Shown: one piece after another, positions 27,030 through 35,865 of the stretch
Layout: each line of letters starts with the position of its first letter
Position numbering within the stretch: position 1 is the stretch's first letter
Assembly: GCF_902460415.1 (NCBI RefSeq)
Contig: NZ_CABPTY010000002.1
Span: 30,207 to 81,768 of the forward strand
Reading direction: 5' to 3'
DNA length: 51,562 nucleotides
Origin: Campylobacter_A concisus_Y
Lineage (GTDB): Bacteria; Campylobacterota; Campylobacteria; Campylobacterales; Campylobacteraceae
Notes under the pieces: model-generated
What the model saw: only the letters and a program-made list of their open reading frames with translations
Databases searched by the model: none
Told to the model about the DNA's origin: nothing
Position numbers and translations under genes: made by a program

Positions 27030-28471
27030 GAAAAATTGCTATTAGATTTATTTATTTTTTAGTCATCTTGACGCTACTTTTTGTTTTGGCGATGCTTTAT
27101 CTGTGGCATGAGGGCGAGTATCAAAGAAGCTTTGCAAACATAGATAGTAGCGGGTTTTATCGCTCGCCAGAGGGTAAAATTTATATTCAAATTTCAGGTA
27201 GCGGCAAGCATGAGCTAAAAGGCGTCGATGAAGCTAGTTTTAGGGTCTTAAAGCTAAAACACGCATATGACTACTCAAACGTGGCGGCTGATAAAAACAG
27301 CGTCTATTGCGCTAGAGAAATTTTGCCTGGTCTTGATCCAAAGAGCGCCAAAGTGCTTGGCAATGGCTATATAAGTGACGGCAAGATAAGCTATTATTGC
27401 AGCACTAGAAGCGAGAAAAAGGCGGGATTTAACGAATTTATCGCCGTTATGAAAAGCGTCGCTCACGTCTTTATAAAAAGCTACGATGATAGCTCATATT
27501 TTTATAGGACAAAGCTGGTTGAAAGTGCAAATTTAGAGCCTATATTTGACGCTGGCTTTGCAAGAGATGGCGGCACGCTTTACTACAAGGGCGAAAAGCT
27601 TGACGCGCAGCCTAGCGAGCTAAGATACATCACGGCAGAAAATGGCGCTCCTAGCGGATATTACACAGATGGTAAAAGCCTATTTTTAGGCTTTTATAAG
27701 CTTGATATGAGCTACACAGATGAGGTGCGCCGGATATGTTATGACCCAAAGCACGATATAGAATATCTTTTTGAGCCAAAAAGTGGGGCGGCGTTTGCAA
27801 ATGAGCGTAAATTTAGCGCTCAAAATATGCCTTATAGCGCCATTTATAGCGTAGATAACGTGCACTCGTTTTGGCCTCTTTTTGCCAGCAAAGATGGAAT
27901 TTACTTTTGGGATAGCACGAAAAACGAACAAGCTAAAATTTCAGACTACCAGCTAAAAGGCGAGCTAAAAAGGCTCTATGCTGACGTTTTTGTAGATGAG
28001 AGCTCGGCGTATTTCTTACAGCAAGGCGAAGAGTGGCGGCGTTCAAAGCACGGCAGGCACTTAGAGACGCAAACAGTCTCTTTATATAAATTTGCCCCAA
28101 GTAGCTCTTGGCGTGAGATAGGGCTGGTAAAAGATGGCGAATATGGCGCAGTATATGCAAACGGCGATAAGCACTATTTTTTTAGCAAGATAAAGCCATT
28201 TTATGGCATAAAGCATAGCGTTTATGAGGTGGCGGATCTTGGCGTCATAGAAATTTTAACAAGAGCGTCTAAAGAGCTTAGCGCAAAAGATATCAGCGAG
28301 ATGATAAAACGTGGCGAGCTAGTGGAGGCAAGCGGCGAAGAGGTCGCAAGGTCGAGGATAGAGTATGACTCGCCAAAGATCATTTTGTATATCACATTTG
28401 GCATTGCTTTTGTCGTCATAGTGCTAATAACTCTTGCAAAACCAAAGAGAGATAAAAGCGACTTGAGATAA
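27026..28471 (+). CDS. DKNYY-family protein, tandem copy 2
   Basis: A 481-residue paralogue of the preceding gene with the same plan: N-terminal helix (about residues 6-28), DKNYY repeats such as AADKNSVYCAREILPGLDP (about 90-108) and SDGKISYYC, and a C-terminal helix (about 450-470). The two share the phrases YGAVYANGDK, DLGVIEILTRA/P and LFEPKSGAAFAN / YEPNSGMVYAN at matching positions, so they are a tandem duplication that has diverged. Overlap with copy 1 by ATGA indicates coupled translation. Function unknown; most of the protein is expected on one side of the membrane. Confidence 0.75.
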   Translation: MRKIAIRFIYFLVILTLLFVLAMLYLWHEGEYQRSFANIDSSGFYRSPEGKIYIQISGSGKHELKGVDEASFRVLKLKHAYDYSNVAADKNSVYCAREILPGLDPKSAKVLGNGYISDGKISYYCSTRSEKKAGFNEFIAVMKSVAHVFIKSYDDSSYFYRTKLVESANLEPIFDAGFARDGGTLYYKGEKLDAQPSELRYITAENGAPSGYYTDGKSLFLGFYKLDMSYTDEVRRICYDPKHDIEYLFEPKSGAAFANERKFSAQNMPYSAIYSVDNVHSFWPLFASKDGIYFWDSTKNEQAKISDYQLKGELKRLYADVFVDESSAYFLQQGEEWRRSKHGRHLETQTVSLYKFAPSSSWREIGLVKDGEYGAVYANGDKHYFFSKIKPFYGIKHSVYEVADLGVIEILTRASKELSAKDISEMIKRGELVEASGEEVARSRIEYDSPKIILYITFGIAFVVIVLITLAKPKRDKSDLR

Positions 28472-28599
28472 ATTTCAAAGTGGCTATTTTTGGTGGCTAA
28501 AGCTTAAAATTTCATAAAAATTTAAAGAGAAAATTTGACCCATTTACTCTTTTTTGTTATTTTGAAATGAAGCTGAAATTTACAAAAAAAAGGAGAAAA

Positions 28600-30540
28600 A
28601 TGATCAAATTTCAAAGGTCGAAATTTAACAATTCGGTATTTATCCCATCGCTTGTCGTCATATTTTTAATAACGGCATTTGCAGCGATATTTCCAAATTT
28701 CTCAAATGAGTTTTTTAAAGGTATGCAAAACTACATCGCGGCCAAATTCGGCTGGTTTTACATCCTGGCCGTCGCCGTCATACTTATAAGTATCATTATC
28801 CTTGGCTTTAGCAAGCTTGGCGAGATCAAACTAGGAGCCGATCACGTAAAGCCAGAGCACAAAAATATCTCGTGGTTTTCTATGCTTTTTGCCGCCGGCA
28901 TGGGCATCGGGCTTGTGTTTTTTGGCGTGGCCGAGCCGCTCATGCACTATCTAAACCCACCAGTTGGCGACGCGCAAACTATCGCAGCGCAAAAGCTAGC
29001 GATGAATATCACCTTCTTTCACTGGGGTATGGGCGCATGGTCGGTCTATGCTATCGTGGCGCTGATACTTGCCTTTTTCTCGTATAGACATGGCTTGCCG
29101 CTCACGCTTAGATCGGCATTTTATCCGATCATCGGAGATAAAATTTACGGCAAGATAGGTAGCGCCATCGACACATTTGCCGTCGTGGCGACGCTATTTG
29201 GCGTGGCGACCTCTCTAGGATACGGCGTACTTCAGGTAAATGCGGGTCTTACGCACGTTTTTGGTCTGCCGACTATGCACATCACGCTTCTTGTCGTGCT
29301 TTGTCTGGCTGCGACCGTCTCAGCTGCAAGCGGCGTGGATAAGGGGATTAAAATTTTATCAAACTCAAATATCGCGCTAGCCATTTGTTTTATGTTTTTG
29401 ATACTATTTTTGGGCGATACGACGCAGCTTTTAAAGTCGTTTGTGCAAAACAGCGGCGACTACGTCTCGACTCTCATCTCAAACACCTTTAACCTCTACG
29501 CCTACGAGAGGCAAAATGAGAGTTGGCTAGGCGGCTGGACGCTGCTATACTGGGCTTGGTGGCTATCTTGGTCGCCGTTTGTGGGGCTATTTATCGCTAA
29601 AATTTCAAAAGGCAGGACGATAAGAGAATTTGTGATCGGCGTGCTTCTCGTGCCAACCGGCTTTACTTTTGCTTGGATGAGCTTTTTTGGTAACTCAGCG
29701 ATCGCTCTTGTGCAAGGCGGCTTTAGCGAGCTAGCTACGACTGTAAATTCCGACTCGGCTTCGGCGCTTTTTATGTTTTTGGAGAAATTTAGCTTTTCAG
29801 GCGTGCTAAGCACGATCGCGGTCTTTATGATCGTCATATTTTTCGTGACTTCTGCCGACTCTGCGGCGCTTGTTATGAACATGCTTTGCTCAAACGGCAA
29901 GGACGATACACCAGTTTGGCAAAAGGTCTTTTGGGGTGTTACAGTTGGCGTCGTGGCGGCATTTTTGATGCTAGCCGGCGGTCTTGGCTCGCTTCAAGCT
30001 CTCACAATCACCACGGCATTGCCGTTTGCTATCGTGCTACTTGGCGCCATTTACGGGCTATTTAAAGCCTTGCGCGTCGATGTGACCAAAAAAGAGACAA
30101 ATAACTTTAACAACATGCCTCTTAGCGATCTTTCAAAACCTTGGCAAGAGCGACTAAGTGCGATCATTACGCTACCAGGCAAAAAAGATGGCAAGAAATT
30201 TTTAAACGAAGTTGTGCTAAAAGCTTTTAACGAGTTAAAAGAGGAATTTGCCAAAAACGGCCTTGAAGCAAAGGTCACAAATGGCGAAAATTTTGTAAAT
30301 TTAAATGTCGGACTTGGCGACGAGATGGACTTTAGATATGGCGTCTATCTCACCAAGAGCCAGAGCCCAGACTACACCAGAGAGCTTGACGGCGACGATC
30401 TTTACTACAGGGCTGAGGTCTATCTAAAAGAGGGCGGTCAGGACTACGATGTGCTTGGCTGGAGCGAAGCCACGCTGATAAACGACGTCATAGAGCAATA
30501 CCGCAAACATATGCAGTTTTTACATGTTGTTAGAGAGTAA
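28600..30540 (+). CDS. BCCT-family (betaine/choline/carnitine) transporter
   Basis: A 646-residue membrane protein with about twelve helices and a 100-residue cytoplasmic tail. The BCCT hallmark WAWWLSWSPFVGLFIAKISKGRTI (about residues 317-340, given here as WAWWLSWSPFVG and ISKGRTIREF), the AAGMGIGLVFFGVAEP segment and WGMGAWSVYAIVAL are all present. BCCT carriers import quaternary ammonium compounds such as choline or glycine betaine with Na+ or H+, often for osmoprotection. The tail (about 530-646) is BetT-like. The start is at 28600, with AAGGAG five bases upstream. It follows the DKNYY pair after about 130 bases and ends at a large hairpin. Confidence 0.9.
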   Translation: MIKFQRSKFNNSVFIPSLVVIFLITAFAAIFPNFSNEFFKGMQNYIAAKFGWFYILAVAVILISIIILGFSKLGEIKLGADHVKPEHKNISWFSMLFAAGMGIGLVFFGVAEPLMHYLNPPVGDAQTIAAQKLAMNITFFHWGMGAWSVYAIVALILAFFSYRHGLPLTLRSAFYPIIGDKIYGKIGSAIDTFAVVATLFGVATSLGYGVLQVNAGLTHVFGLPTMHITLLVVLCLAATVSAASGVDKGIKILSNSNIALAICFMFLILFLGDTTQLLKSFVQNSGDYVSTLISNTFNLYAYERQNESWLGGWTLLYWAWWLSWSPFVGLFIAKISKGRTIREFVIGVLLVPTGFTFAWMSFFGNSAIALVQGGFSELATTVNSDSASALFMFLEKFSFSGVLSTIAVFMIVIFFVTSADSAALVMNMLCSNGKDDTPVWQKVFWGVTVGVVAAFLMLAGGLGSLQALTITTALPFAIVLLGAIYGLFKALRVDVTKKETNNFNNMPLSDLSKPWQERLSAIITLPGKKDGKKFLNEVVLKAFNELKEEFAKNGLEAKVTNGENFVNLNVGLGDEMDFRYGVYLTKSQSPDYTRELDGDDLYYRAEVYLKEGGQDYDVLGWSEATLINDVIEQYRKHMQFLHVVRE

Positions 30541-30550
30541 ATTTGAGTGA

Positions 30551-30595
30551 AATTTGCCTGGAATTTGAAAATTTCTAGGCAAATTCTAAATTTTA
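30551..30595 (+). terminator. Terminator of the BCCT gene
   Basis: A long imperfect inverted repeat with core AATTTGCCTGG and CTAGGCAAATT (30551-30585, one G-U pair), followed by CTAAATTTT, ten bases after the stop. Confidence 0.7.
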
Positions 30596-30896
30596 CTCAC
30601 TCGTTATCGTTTGTTACTGAATTTAAAAGCGTGATATACTTGTTTGTAAATTTTAAAATTTAAATGAATTTATGCACGTGGTGTAAAGCAAGATATGAGT
30701 GTCCTTATTTTTTAGAGAAAACAAATTAGAAAATTTAACTTTATTAGTTTGTATTTTTGCTTGTAGCTATGAGATAAATTTGAAATAAAAAATGTTAATT
30801 TTTTGTTGCGTATCGTTCAAATTCCAGAGCCAAAATGCATTTTCTGTAAATTTTTAACTTTGATAGATGTTTTGCTGTATCGGTCATTGTAAAAAT
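30596..30896. other. Intergenic region between BCCT and the modD operon end
   Basis: About 300 very AT-rich bases. A 21-codon frame at 30664 (with three Cys) was seen but has no Shine-Dalgarno. No RNA gene or other structure could be supported. Confidence 0.4.
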
Positions 30897-31730
30897 TTAT
30901 AAAATCTCAAGTCTGGTGCTGATATCAGCAACGCCTTTTGAATACATCGCTGATGTTACTATCGCATCGGCATTTGCGTAATCTTTTGCATTTGATAAAT
31001 TTATACCACCGGCTGCTAGGATAATGGTATTTGGCGAAATCTCATCTCTTAAAGAGAGTACATTTTCGATGAGTTCTGGACTAAATTTATCACACTGCAC
31101 GACGTCACACTTTGCTTTTAGAAGCTTGCTTGCTTCATCTAAATTTTCGGCTTCGATGCATATTTTTCGCTCGGCCATTTTTGCTTTAAACTCTGGTAAA
31201 TGCGATAAAAATTTATCAAAGCTACCGTAGGCTTTCATGTGGTTTTTAAAAAATAAAATGCTATCGCTAAGCCCAAGCCTATGGATACCACCACCGCCTT
31301 CAAGTACGGCTTTTACGCAAAATTTCTTAGCAAATGGAAAACTCTTTCTGGTTGCTAAAATTTCACATTTTTCATTGACGCACTTTGTGGCATTTACCAT
31401 TTTATTTGTATAAGTGGCGATGGCGCTAGCATATTCTAGTGCGACTTGAGCTAGTTTCCAAGCTTTATGCACATCTTCGTAGCTGCCATAAATTTTTATG
31501 ATTACATCGCCAGCTTTGCAAATTTGAGAATTTTGCACAAAAATTTCACTCTCACACCCAAGTAGCCTTGCAACACTTGCGGCCACATCAACGCAGCTAA
31601 CACAAATTTCATCACGTGAATAAATTTCAAGTGAGGCATTTTTATCGATATTTTGAAGCGATGTAGTAAGATCAAAGTAAGGTACATCTTCATTTATGTA
31701 GCTTAGAATTTCTGCGTCGCTAAGTGTCAT
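30897..31730 (-). CDS. modD: ModD-like protein (nicotinate-nucleotide pyrophosphorylase family)
   Basis: A 277-residue protein related to NadC quinolinate phosphoribosyltransferase. Phosphate/substrate-site segments are LATRKSFPFAKKFCVKAVL (about residues 122-140), EGGGGIHRLGLSDSILFFKNH (HRLGLSD part visible at about 147) and C-terminal ILAAGGINLSNA. The TRKxFPxxKK and HRLGLSDSILFF motifs mark ModD rather than NadC. ModD is usually next to molybdate transport genes, but its reaction is unknown. Here no mod gene is nearby: it is the last gene of the ferrosome-like operon, beginning one base after the 90-aa gene. AAAGG precedes the ATG. Confidence 0.8.
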   Translation of the reverse strand: MTLSDAEILSYINEDVPYFDLTTSLQNIDKNASLEIYSRDEICVSCVDVAASVARLLGCESEIFVQNSQICKAGDVIIKIYGSYEDVHKAWKLAQVALEYASAIATYTNKMVNATKCVNEKCEILATRKSFPFAKKFCVKAVLEGGGGIHRLGLSDSILFFKNHMKAYGSFDKFLSHLPEFKAKMAERKICIEAENLDEASKLLKAKCDVVQCDKFSPELIENVLSLRDEISPNTIILAAGGINLSNAKDYANADAIVTSAMYSKGVADISTRLEIL

Positions 31731-31731
31731 T

Positions 31732-32004
31732 TTATGCCTTTTTTACCTCATTTTTTGCTTTTATTATCATTTTTTTGAAGATTCCATTATCATAAAGCCC
31801 AGCATGATAAAGAGCAAAGCAGGTAAATGCAATGCCTGAAGCAACGTGAAATTTCTTAATGCTTTTATTTCTTTTCATAAAAAGGGCACTTAAGCAAACT
31901 GAGGCTAAAGTGATGCCCATACCGACTTTTGATACTTGTCTATGAGTGTTTATATCAAGTAGTTTGCCACTTATTTTTGTTTCGTTTTTCAAATTCTTCT
32001 CCAT
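31732..32004 (-). CDS. Small membrane protein, unknown, in the ferrosome-like operon
   Basis: A 90-residue protein with two likely membrane helices (about residues 27-44 and 52-70), Lys-rich ends and the phrase KFHVASGIAFTCFALYHAGLY (given in part), which holds two His 16 residues apart on the second helix. Paired His in a helix could bind heme or metal, but this is speculation. It begins immediately after the AGCS stop (the TAA and ATG abut) and is followed at once by modD. I do not recognise the family. Confidence 0.7.
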   Translation of the reverse strand: MEKNLKNETKISGKLLDINTHRQVSKVGMGITLASVCLSALFMKRNKSIKKFHVASGIAFTCFALYHAGLYDNGIFKKMIIKAKNEVKKA

Positions 32005-33468
32005 TTAGTTTTTATTCCAGCAACTTGTATTTTTTATACCAAGACTTTCTGGGTCAAATTCTGGATTTAGCCCAGCCTTTCTTTGAGCTTCGTAGTCTTT
32101 GACTGCTATTATCACTACCTTTGAAAGTAAGAATATAGCGATAATATTAATAGTTGCCATTGCAGCCATCGTGATATCAGCGATATTCCAAGCGAGCTTT
32201 AAATTCATTTGAGCACCAATAAATATCATAACGACGGCCGTTATCTTAAATAGCAACGTAAGCTTGTGGTTTTTGGTTAAAAATTTCATATTTGCCTGAG
32301 CGTAGTAGTAGTTGCCAATAAGTGAAGTGATAGCAAAAAGTACGACTGCAAGAGTGGTAAAATGAACTCCAAATTCGCCAAAGTACTCTTTCATAGCGGC
32401 TTGAACGAGAGGAAGTGCTATTAGCACCTCACCACTTGATCCAGTTTGCTTCGTAAGATAGGCCTGTGAAAATAGCACGATCATACCAGAAGCGATACAT
32501 ATAGTCATGTCTATAAAGACTGCCATTGCTTGAACTAGGCCTTGTTTTACTGGGTGGCTAGTATGTGCTGCGGCTGCTGCGTTTGGAGCTGAGCCCATGC
32601 CAGCTTCGTTTGAGAAAAGGCCTCTTTTGATGCCTATTACGATCACGCTGCCGGCAAATCCGCCAAATATGGCTTTAAAATCAAAAGCATTTTCCAAGAT
32701 CATCTTGATAACATCAGGAATTTCTTTGAAATTTAAAACGATAGAAATAAGTGCTAGCGAGATGTAGGCAAGTGCCATGAAAGGCACGATGTATGAGCTT
32801 ACTTTACCGATGATGTGACTTTTGCTAAAAAACATAACCGCCGCAAATGCTGTAAGGATAAGGCCGATGCCAACAGGTAGGCCACTTTGTGCAAAGCTAA
32901 CGTTGCTACCAGCTTTGTCATAGTAAATTTCAAAAGCTGATGTCATGGTGTAGCTTTGAAGGCCGTTAAAGCCGTATGCGTAGGTGATGATGAGAATCAC
33001 CGCAAAAAGCGAAGCCAACCACTTTATGCCAAGGCCATTTTTGATGTAATAAGCTGGACCACCTTTAAATCCAAAAACGTCTTTTGTCTTATAAATTTGT
33101 GCTAGCGTACTCTCTATAAAAGCTGAAGCTGATCCTAAAAATGCCATCAAGCACATCCAAAAAAGAGCACCAGGACCGCCCGCAACAATGGCAGCTGAAA
33201 TTCCAGCGATATTGCCTATGCCAACGCGTGAAGCAGTCGAGATCATAAGTGCTTGAAACGGCGTTAAATGGTGCTTATTGTACTTGTCTTTTTTTTCTAC
33301 TAAGACCCTGCAAGCCTCAAAAAACATCCTAAACTGCACAAAACGAGTCAAATAACTAAAATAAATTCCCGTAGCCACAAGAATAATGACTAAAAAATAT
33401 CCATATAAAAAGTCGTTGGCTACGTCCATTTTGCCGTTTAAAAAATTTAAGAAACTATCAAGCACCAT
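32005..33468 (-). CDS. AGCS-family sodium:amino acid (alanine/glycine) symporter
   Basis: A 487-residue membrane protein with about ten to eleven helices. The AGCS signature GLFSNEAGMGSAPNAAAAAHT (about residues 281-301, NEAGMGSAPNAA shown) and the SRVGIGNIAGISAAIVAGGPGA segment (about 82-103) are unmistakable, as is GGPAYYIKNGLG. Such carriers import alanine or glycine with Na+. It starts 14 bases after the P-type ATPase stop with GAAAGGG upstream, in the same run of genes. Its role in a metal-related operon is unclear; glycine or alanine uptake may be coincidental. Confidence 0.92.
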   Translation of the reverse strand: MVLDSFLNFLNGKMDVANDFLYGYFLVIILVATGIYFSYLTRFVQFRMFFEACRVLVEKKDKYNKHHLTPFQALMISTASRVGIGNIAGISAAIVAGGPGALFWMCLMAFLGSASAFIESTLAQIYKTKDVFGFKGGPAYYIKNGLGIKWLASLFAVILIITYAYGFNGLQSYTMTSAFEIYYDKAGSNVSFAQSGLPVGIGLILTAFAAVMFFSKSHIIGKVSSYIVPFMALAYISLALISIVLNFKEIPDVIKMILENAFDFKAIFGGFAGSVIVIGIKRGLFSNEAGMGSAPNAAAAAHTSHPVKQGLVQAMAVFIDMTICIASGMIVLFSQAYLTKQTGSSGEVLIALPLVQAAMKEYFGEFGVHFTTLAVVLFAITSLIGNYYYAQANMKFLTKNHKLTLLFKITAVVMIFIGAQMNLKLAWNIADITMAAMATINIIAIFLLSKVVIIAVKDYEAQRKAGLNPEFDPESLGIKNTSCWNKN

Positions 33469-33482
33469 CTACCCTTTCAAAT

Positions 33483-35573
33483 TTATTTCGATTTGAATTT
33501 TACGCCCTTCATTGAGTTTAATAAAAGCCAAATCGTTGTGCCATTATGAAGCATGGCAGTTGCTATTGGATTTAACATGCCAAGTGTCGCAGCACTTAGT
33601 ATAGCTGTGTTTACGCCAACGGTTGAGCGGAAATTTGAGCTAATTAAATCCATTGTTTTATTTGCAAGCTCTTTTACGAGAGCTACGCTCATGATGTCGT
33701 CTTTTAAAAGACTTATGTCAGCCGTCGCTTTAGCTATATCAGCACCTTTGTGCATGCTTATGCCCACATTTGCCTTAGTTAGACTTGGAGCATCATTTAT
33801 GCCATCTCCCACAAAGGCTACTTTTTTGCCCTCACTCTTTAGCTCTTCGATGATAGCTGCTTTATCTGTTGGTAAGCACTCTGCATAGACCCTATCAAGT
33901 CCAAGCTCACGTGCTACTTCTTCAGCCTTGCTTTTGATGTCGCCGCTTAGCATGACGACCTCTTTTACGCCAAGGCTTCTTAGCTTTTTAACCATATCTT
34001 TTGCGTTTTCTCTCATATCATCTTTCATAGCGATGACGCCAACTAGCTCTTTATCATATCCTACATAGAGTAAGGTTAGTCCGCTATTTAATGCTTTGCT
34101 TATTAAAGCTTCATGAGCTTTAAAGCTTATCATCTCGTCATCTTCTAAAAAGTGTCTACTGCCGATAACCACCTCTTTGCCGTGCATCGCAGTTTTTACG
34201 CCGTGAGCTACGATAAATTCAACTTCATCGTGATGAATATGGTGGAAACCACGCTTATTTGCAGCTTCAACTATTGCTTCGGCTACTGGATGAAAGTAGT
34301 GCTCTTCGGCACTTGCAGTTAAATTTAATATATCATTTTGAGAAAAGCCCTCTTTAAATGAGTAAATTTCAACTACACTTAGGCGTCCGTGTGTCAGAGT
34401 GCCGGTCTTGTCAAATACAAAAGTATCAACTGAGCTTAAAGCTTCGATCGCCTTTGCACCTTTTACAAGAATGCCGTTTCTGCCTGCTTTTGAGATGCTT
34501 GATTTAAAAGCAACTGGTGTAGCAAGCTTTAATGCGCAAGAGTAGTCTGCTTGAAGTACGCTAGCAACACTATTCATATTTTTATTTATAATGTATGAAA
34601 GTCCAGCAAGCGAGATTGTAACAGGCACAAGTTTATCAGCTAGTTTTAACGCTTTTACACCAATGGCTGATTTTTCATTGAGTGAAGTTTGTATGTACTC
34701 TTTGATCCTAGCTGTTGCTGTATCACTACCTACATTTTCAGCCCAAATTTTTATCCTACCTTCATCAACCACAGTGCCACTTATAACACGGTCGCCTCTA
34801 GCTTTTGGTATAGGCTCAGCCTCTCCGGTCATTGAGACTTGGTTTACATCAGCGTTACCTTCAACGATATAGCCATCAACACCTATCGTCTCACCAGCTC
34901 CAACTACTACGATGTCGCCCTTTTTTAAATTTTCGGTTTTTACTTTTTCAAGCGTCTTTTCACCATTTAAATTTCTCTCGACCCAGACTTCTTCGATATT
35001 TGGTTTTGCTAGCTCTTTGATGAGATCATCACTTCTGTGACTAGCACTTTCTTCCATATATTCGCCGATATTTATCATCAAATTTGTGCTATTTGCTGCT
35101 AAATGATCGCCCATTGCTAGGCTAGTGCCAATGGCAGTTGCCTCAAGCACTTTTGAAGTAACGCCCTCATGCCTTAGCTCTTTTGCACCTTCTATTAAAT
35201 TTGGCGCTGTGGCATAAAGAGTCACGGCTGATTTTAGAGTTTTATTGCTCATAAATGGCGTTATACCAAGTGCAGCAGCAGCCTTATAGATATTTGCCTT
35301 GCTTGGCAAATTTGGATCTTTAGCCTTTGTTGGAAATTCATAGCTCTTTATAAAGTTTAAAATTTTATCGTAGTTTTTATTGTATTCAACGATAATGCTT
35401 TTTGCGTATTTATTTACACGAACACTTAGTGCATCAGTTCGCTCTGAGATCGCAGCCTCGATAGCGCTGACGTCGCTTCTAGCGTTTAGGCTCTCGCAAA
35501 TAAACCTCGCTCTATTTTTACTCTTGTGAGCTAGAGTGATCTTATTTTTGTGAGTCAAGTTCTGCTTTGACAT
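33483..35573 (-). CDS. P1B-type metal ATPase, FezB-like (P1B-6)
   Basis: A 696-residue P-type ATPase. An HMA-like domain without CxxC (about residues 11-78) is followed by membrane segments, the actuator TGEAEP (about 249-254), the catalytic DKTGT (about 388-392), the nucleotide-binding HPVAEAI and GDGINDAPSL. The membrane metal-binding motif, normally CPC or SPC, is SCALK here (about 345-349, in ADYSCALKLATP). As I recall the classification, SCA marks the P1B-6 subgroup, which includes the ferrosome protein FezB. No CPC or Cys-rich N-terminal site exists. The start is uncertain: ATG 35573 is chosen, but TTG 35579 and TTG 35555 are in frame; each overlaps the upstream gene. FezB homology is from memory, not a search. 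Confidence 0.85.
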   Translation of the reverse strand: MSKQNLTHKNKITLAHKSKNRARFICESLNARSDVSAIEAAISERTDALSVRVNKYAKSIIVEYNKNYDKILNFIKSYEFPTKAKDPNLPSKANIYKAAAALGITPFMSNKTLKSAVTLYATAPNLIEGAKELRHEGVTSKVLEATAIGTSLAMGDHLAANSTNLMINIGEYMEESASHRSDDLIKELAKPNIEEVWVERNLNGEKTLEKVKTENLKKGDIVVVGAGETIGVDGYIVEGNADVNQVSMTGEAEPIPKARGDRVISGTVVDEGRIKIWAENVGSDTATARIKEYIQTSLNEKSAIGVKALKLADKLVPVTISLAGLSYIINKNMNSVASVLQADYSCALKLATPVAFKSSISKAGRNGILVKGAKAIEALSSVDTFVFDKTGTLTHGRLSVVEIYSFKEGFSQNDILNLTASAEEHYFHPVAEAIVEAANKRGFHHIHHDEVEFIVAHGVKTAMHGKEVVIGSRHFLEDDEMISFKAHEALISKALNSGLTLLYVGYDKELVGVIAMKDDMRENAKDMVKKLRSLGVKEVVMLSGDIKSKAEEVARELGLDRVYAECLPTDKAAIIEELKSEGKKVAFVGDGINDAPSLTKANVGISMHKGADIAKATADISLLKDDIMSVALVKELANKTMDLISSNFRSTVGVNTAILSAATLGMLNPIATAMLHNGTTIWLLLNSMKGVKFKSK

Positions 35574-35865
35574 CTTCAAAACGCTCTTTTAGTTCTTCTA
35601 TGCCAGCATTTATAAGCTCGCCACCTTTGATAATCGCTTTAAATACGCACTCTTGTGCTTTTGGATTAGTTAGTACATAAGCTGCGATACCACCTAAAAC
35701 TAGACCTTTTACAAAGCCAGCAGCATTAAAATTTTCAGGTACAAATGGTAAATTTTGAGCTGCATTGTTTATTGCGTTATCAATTGCGCTTGGCTGAGTA
35801 GCTGCTGCATTGTTAGCCGCAGTTTCACTTGCTACGTTTTCTTCGTTGATGTAAGGGTTGTTCAT
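35542..35865 (-). CDS. Small membrane protein with Ala/Asn-rich N-terminus
   Basis: A 107-residue protein. The first 45 residues are rich in Ala, Asn and Pro with no order-promoting pattern; a single glycine-rich membrane segment AGFVKGLVLGGIAAYVL (about residues 49-65) follows, and the C-terminal 40 residues form an acidic amphipathic helix (ELKERFEDVKAEL). This plan, a small one-helix glycine-zipper protein, is like the FezA-type membrane proteins of ferrosome clusters and some magnetosome proteins, but the resemblance is architectural only. ATG 35865 has GGAG upstream and overlaps the previous stop by one base; its 3' end overlaps the ATPase gene by about 32 bases. Confidence 0.75.
   Translation of the reverse strand: MNNPYINEENVASETAANNAAATQPSAIDNAINNAAQNLPFVPENFNAAGFVKGLVLGGIAAYVLTNPKAQECVFKAIIKGGELINAGIEELKERFEDVKAELDSQK

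Noticed and set aside
30664..30729. 21-codon Cys-containing frame (CTWCKARYEC) in the BCCT/modD gap
   Set aside because: No ribosome binding site, no neighbours in support and too short to distinguish from chance.
30897..33468. modD and AGCS genes as a molybdate or amino acid operon of their own
   Set aside because: There is no promoter-sized gap before the AGCS gene (14 bases), and all genes to 37498 are contiguous on one strand.
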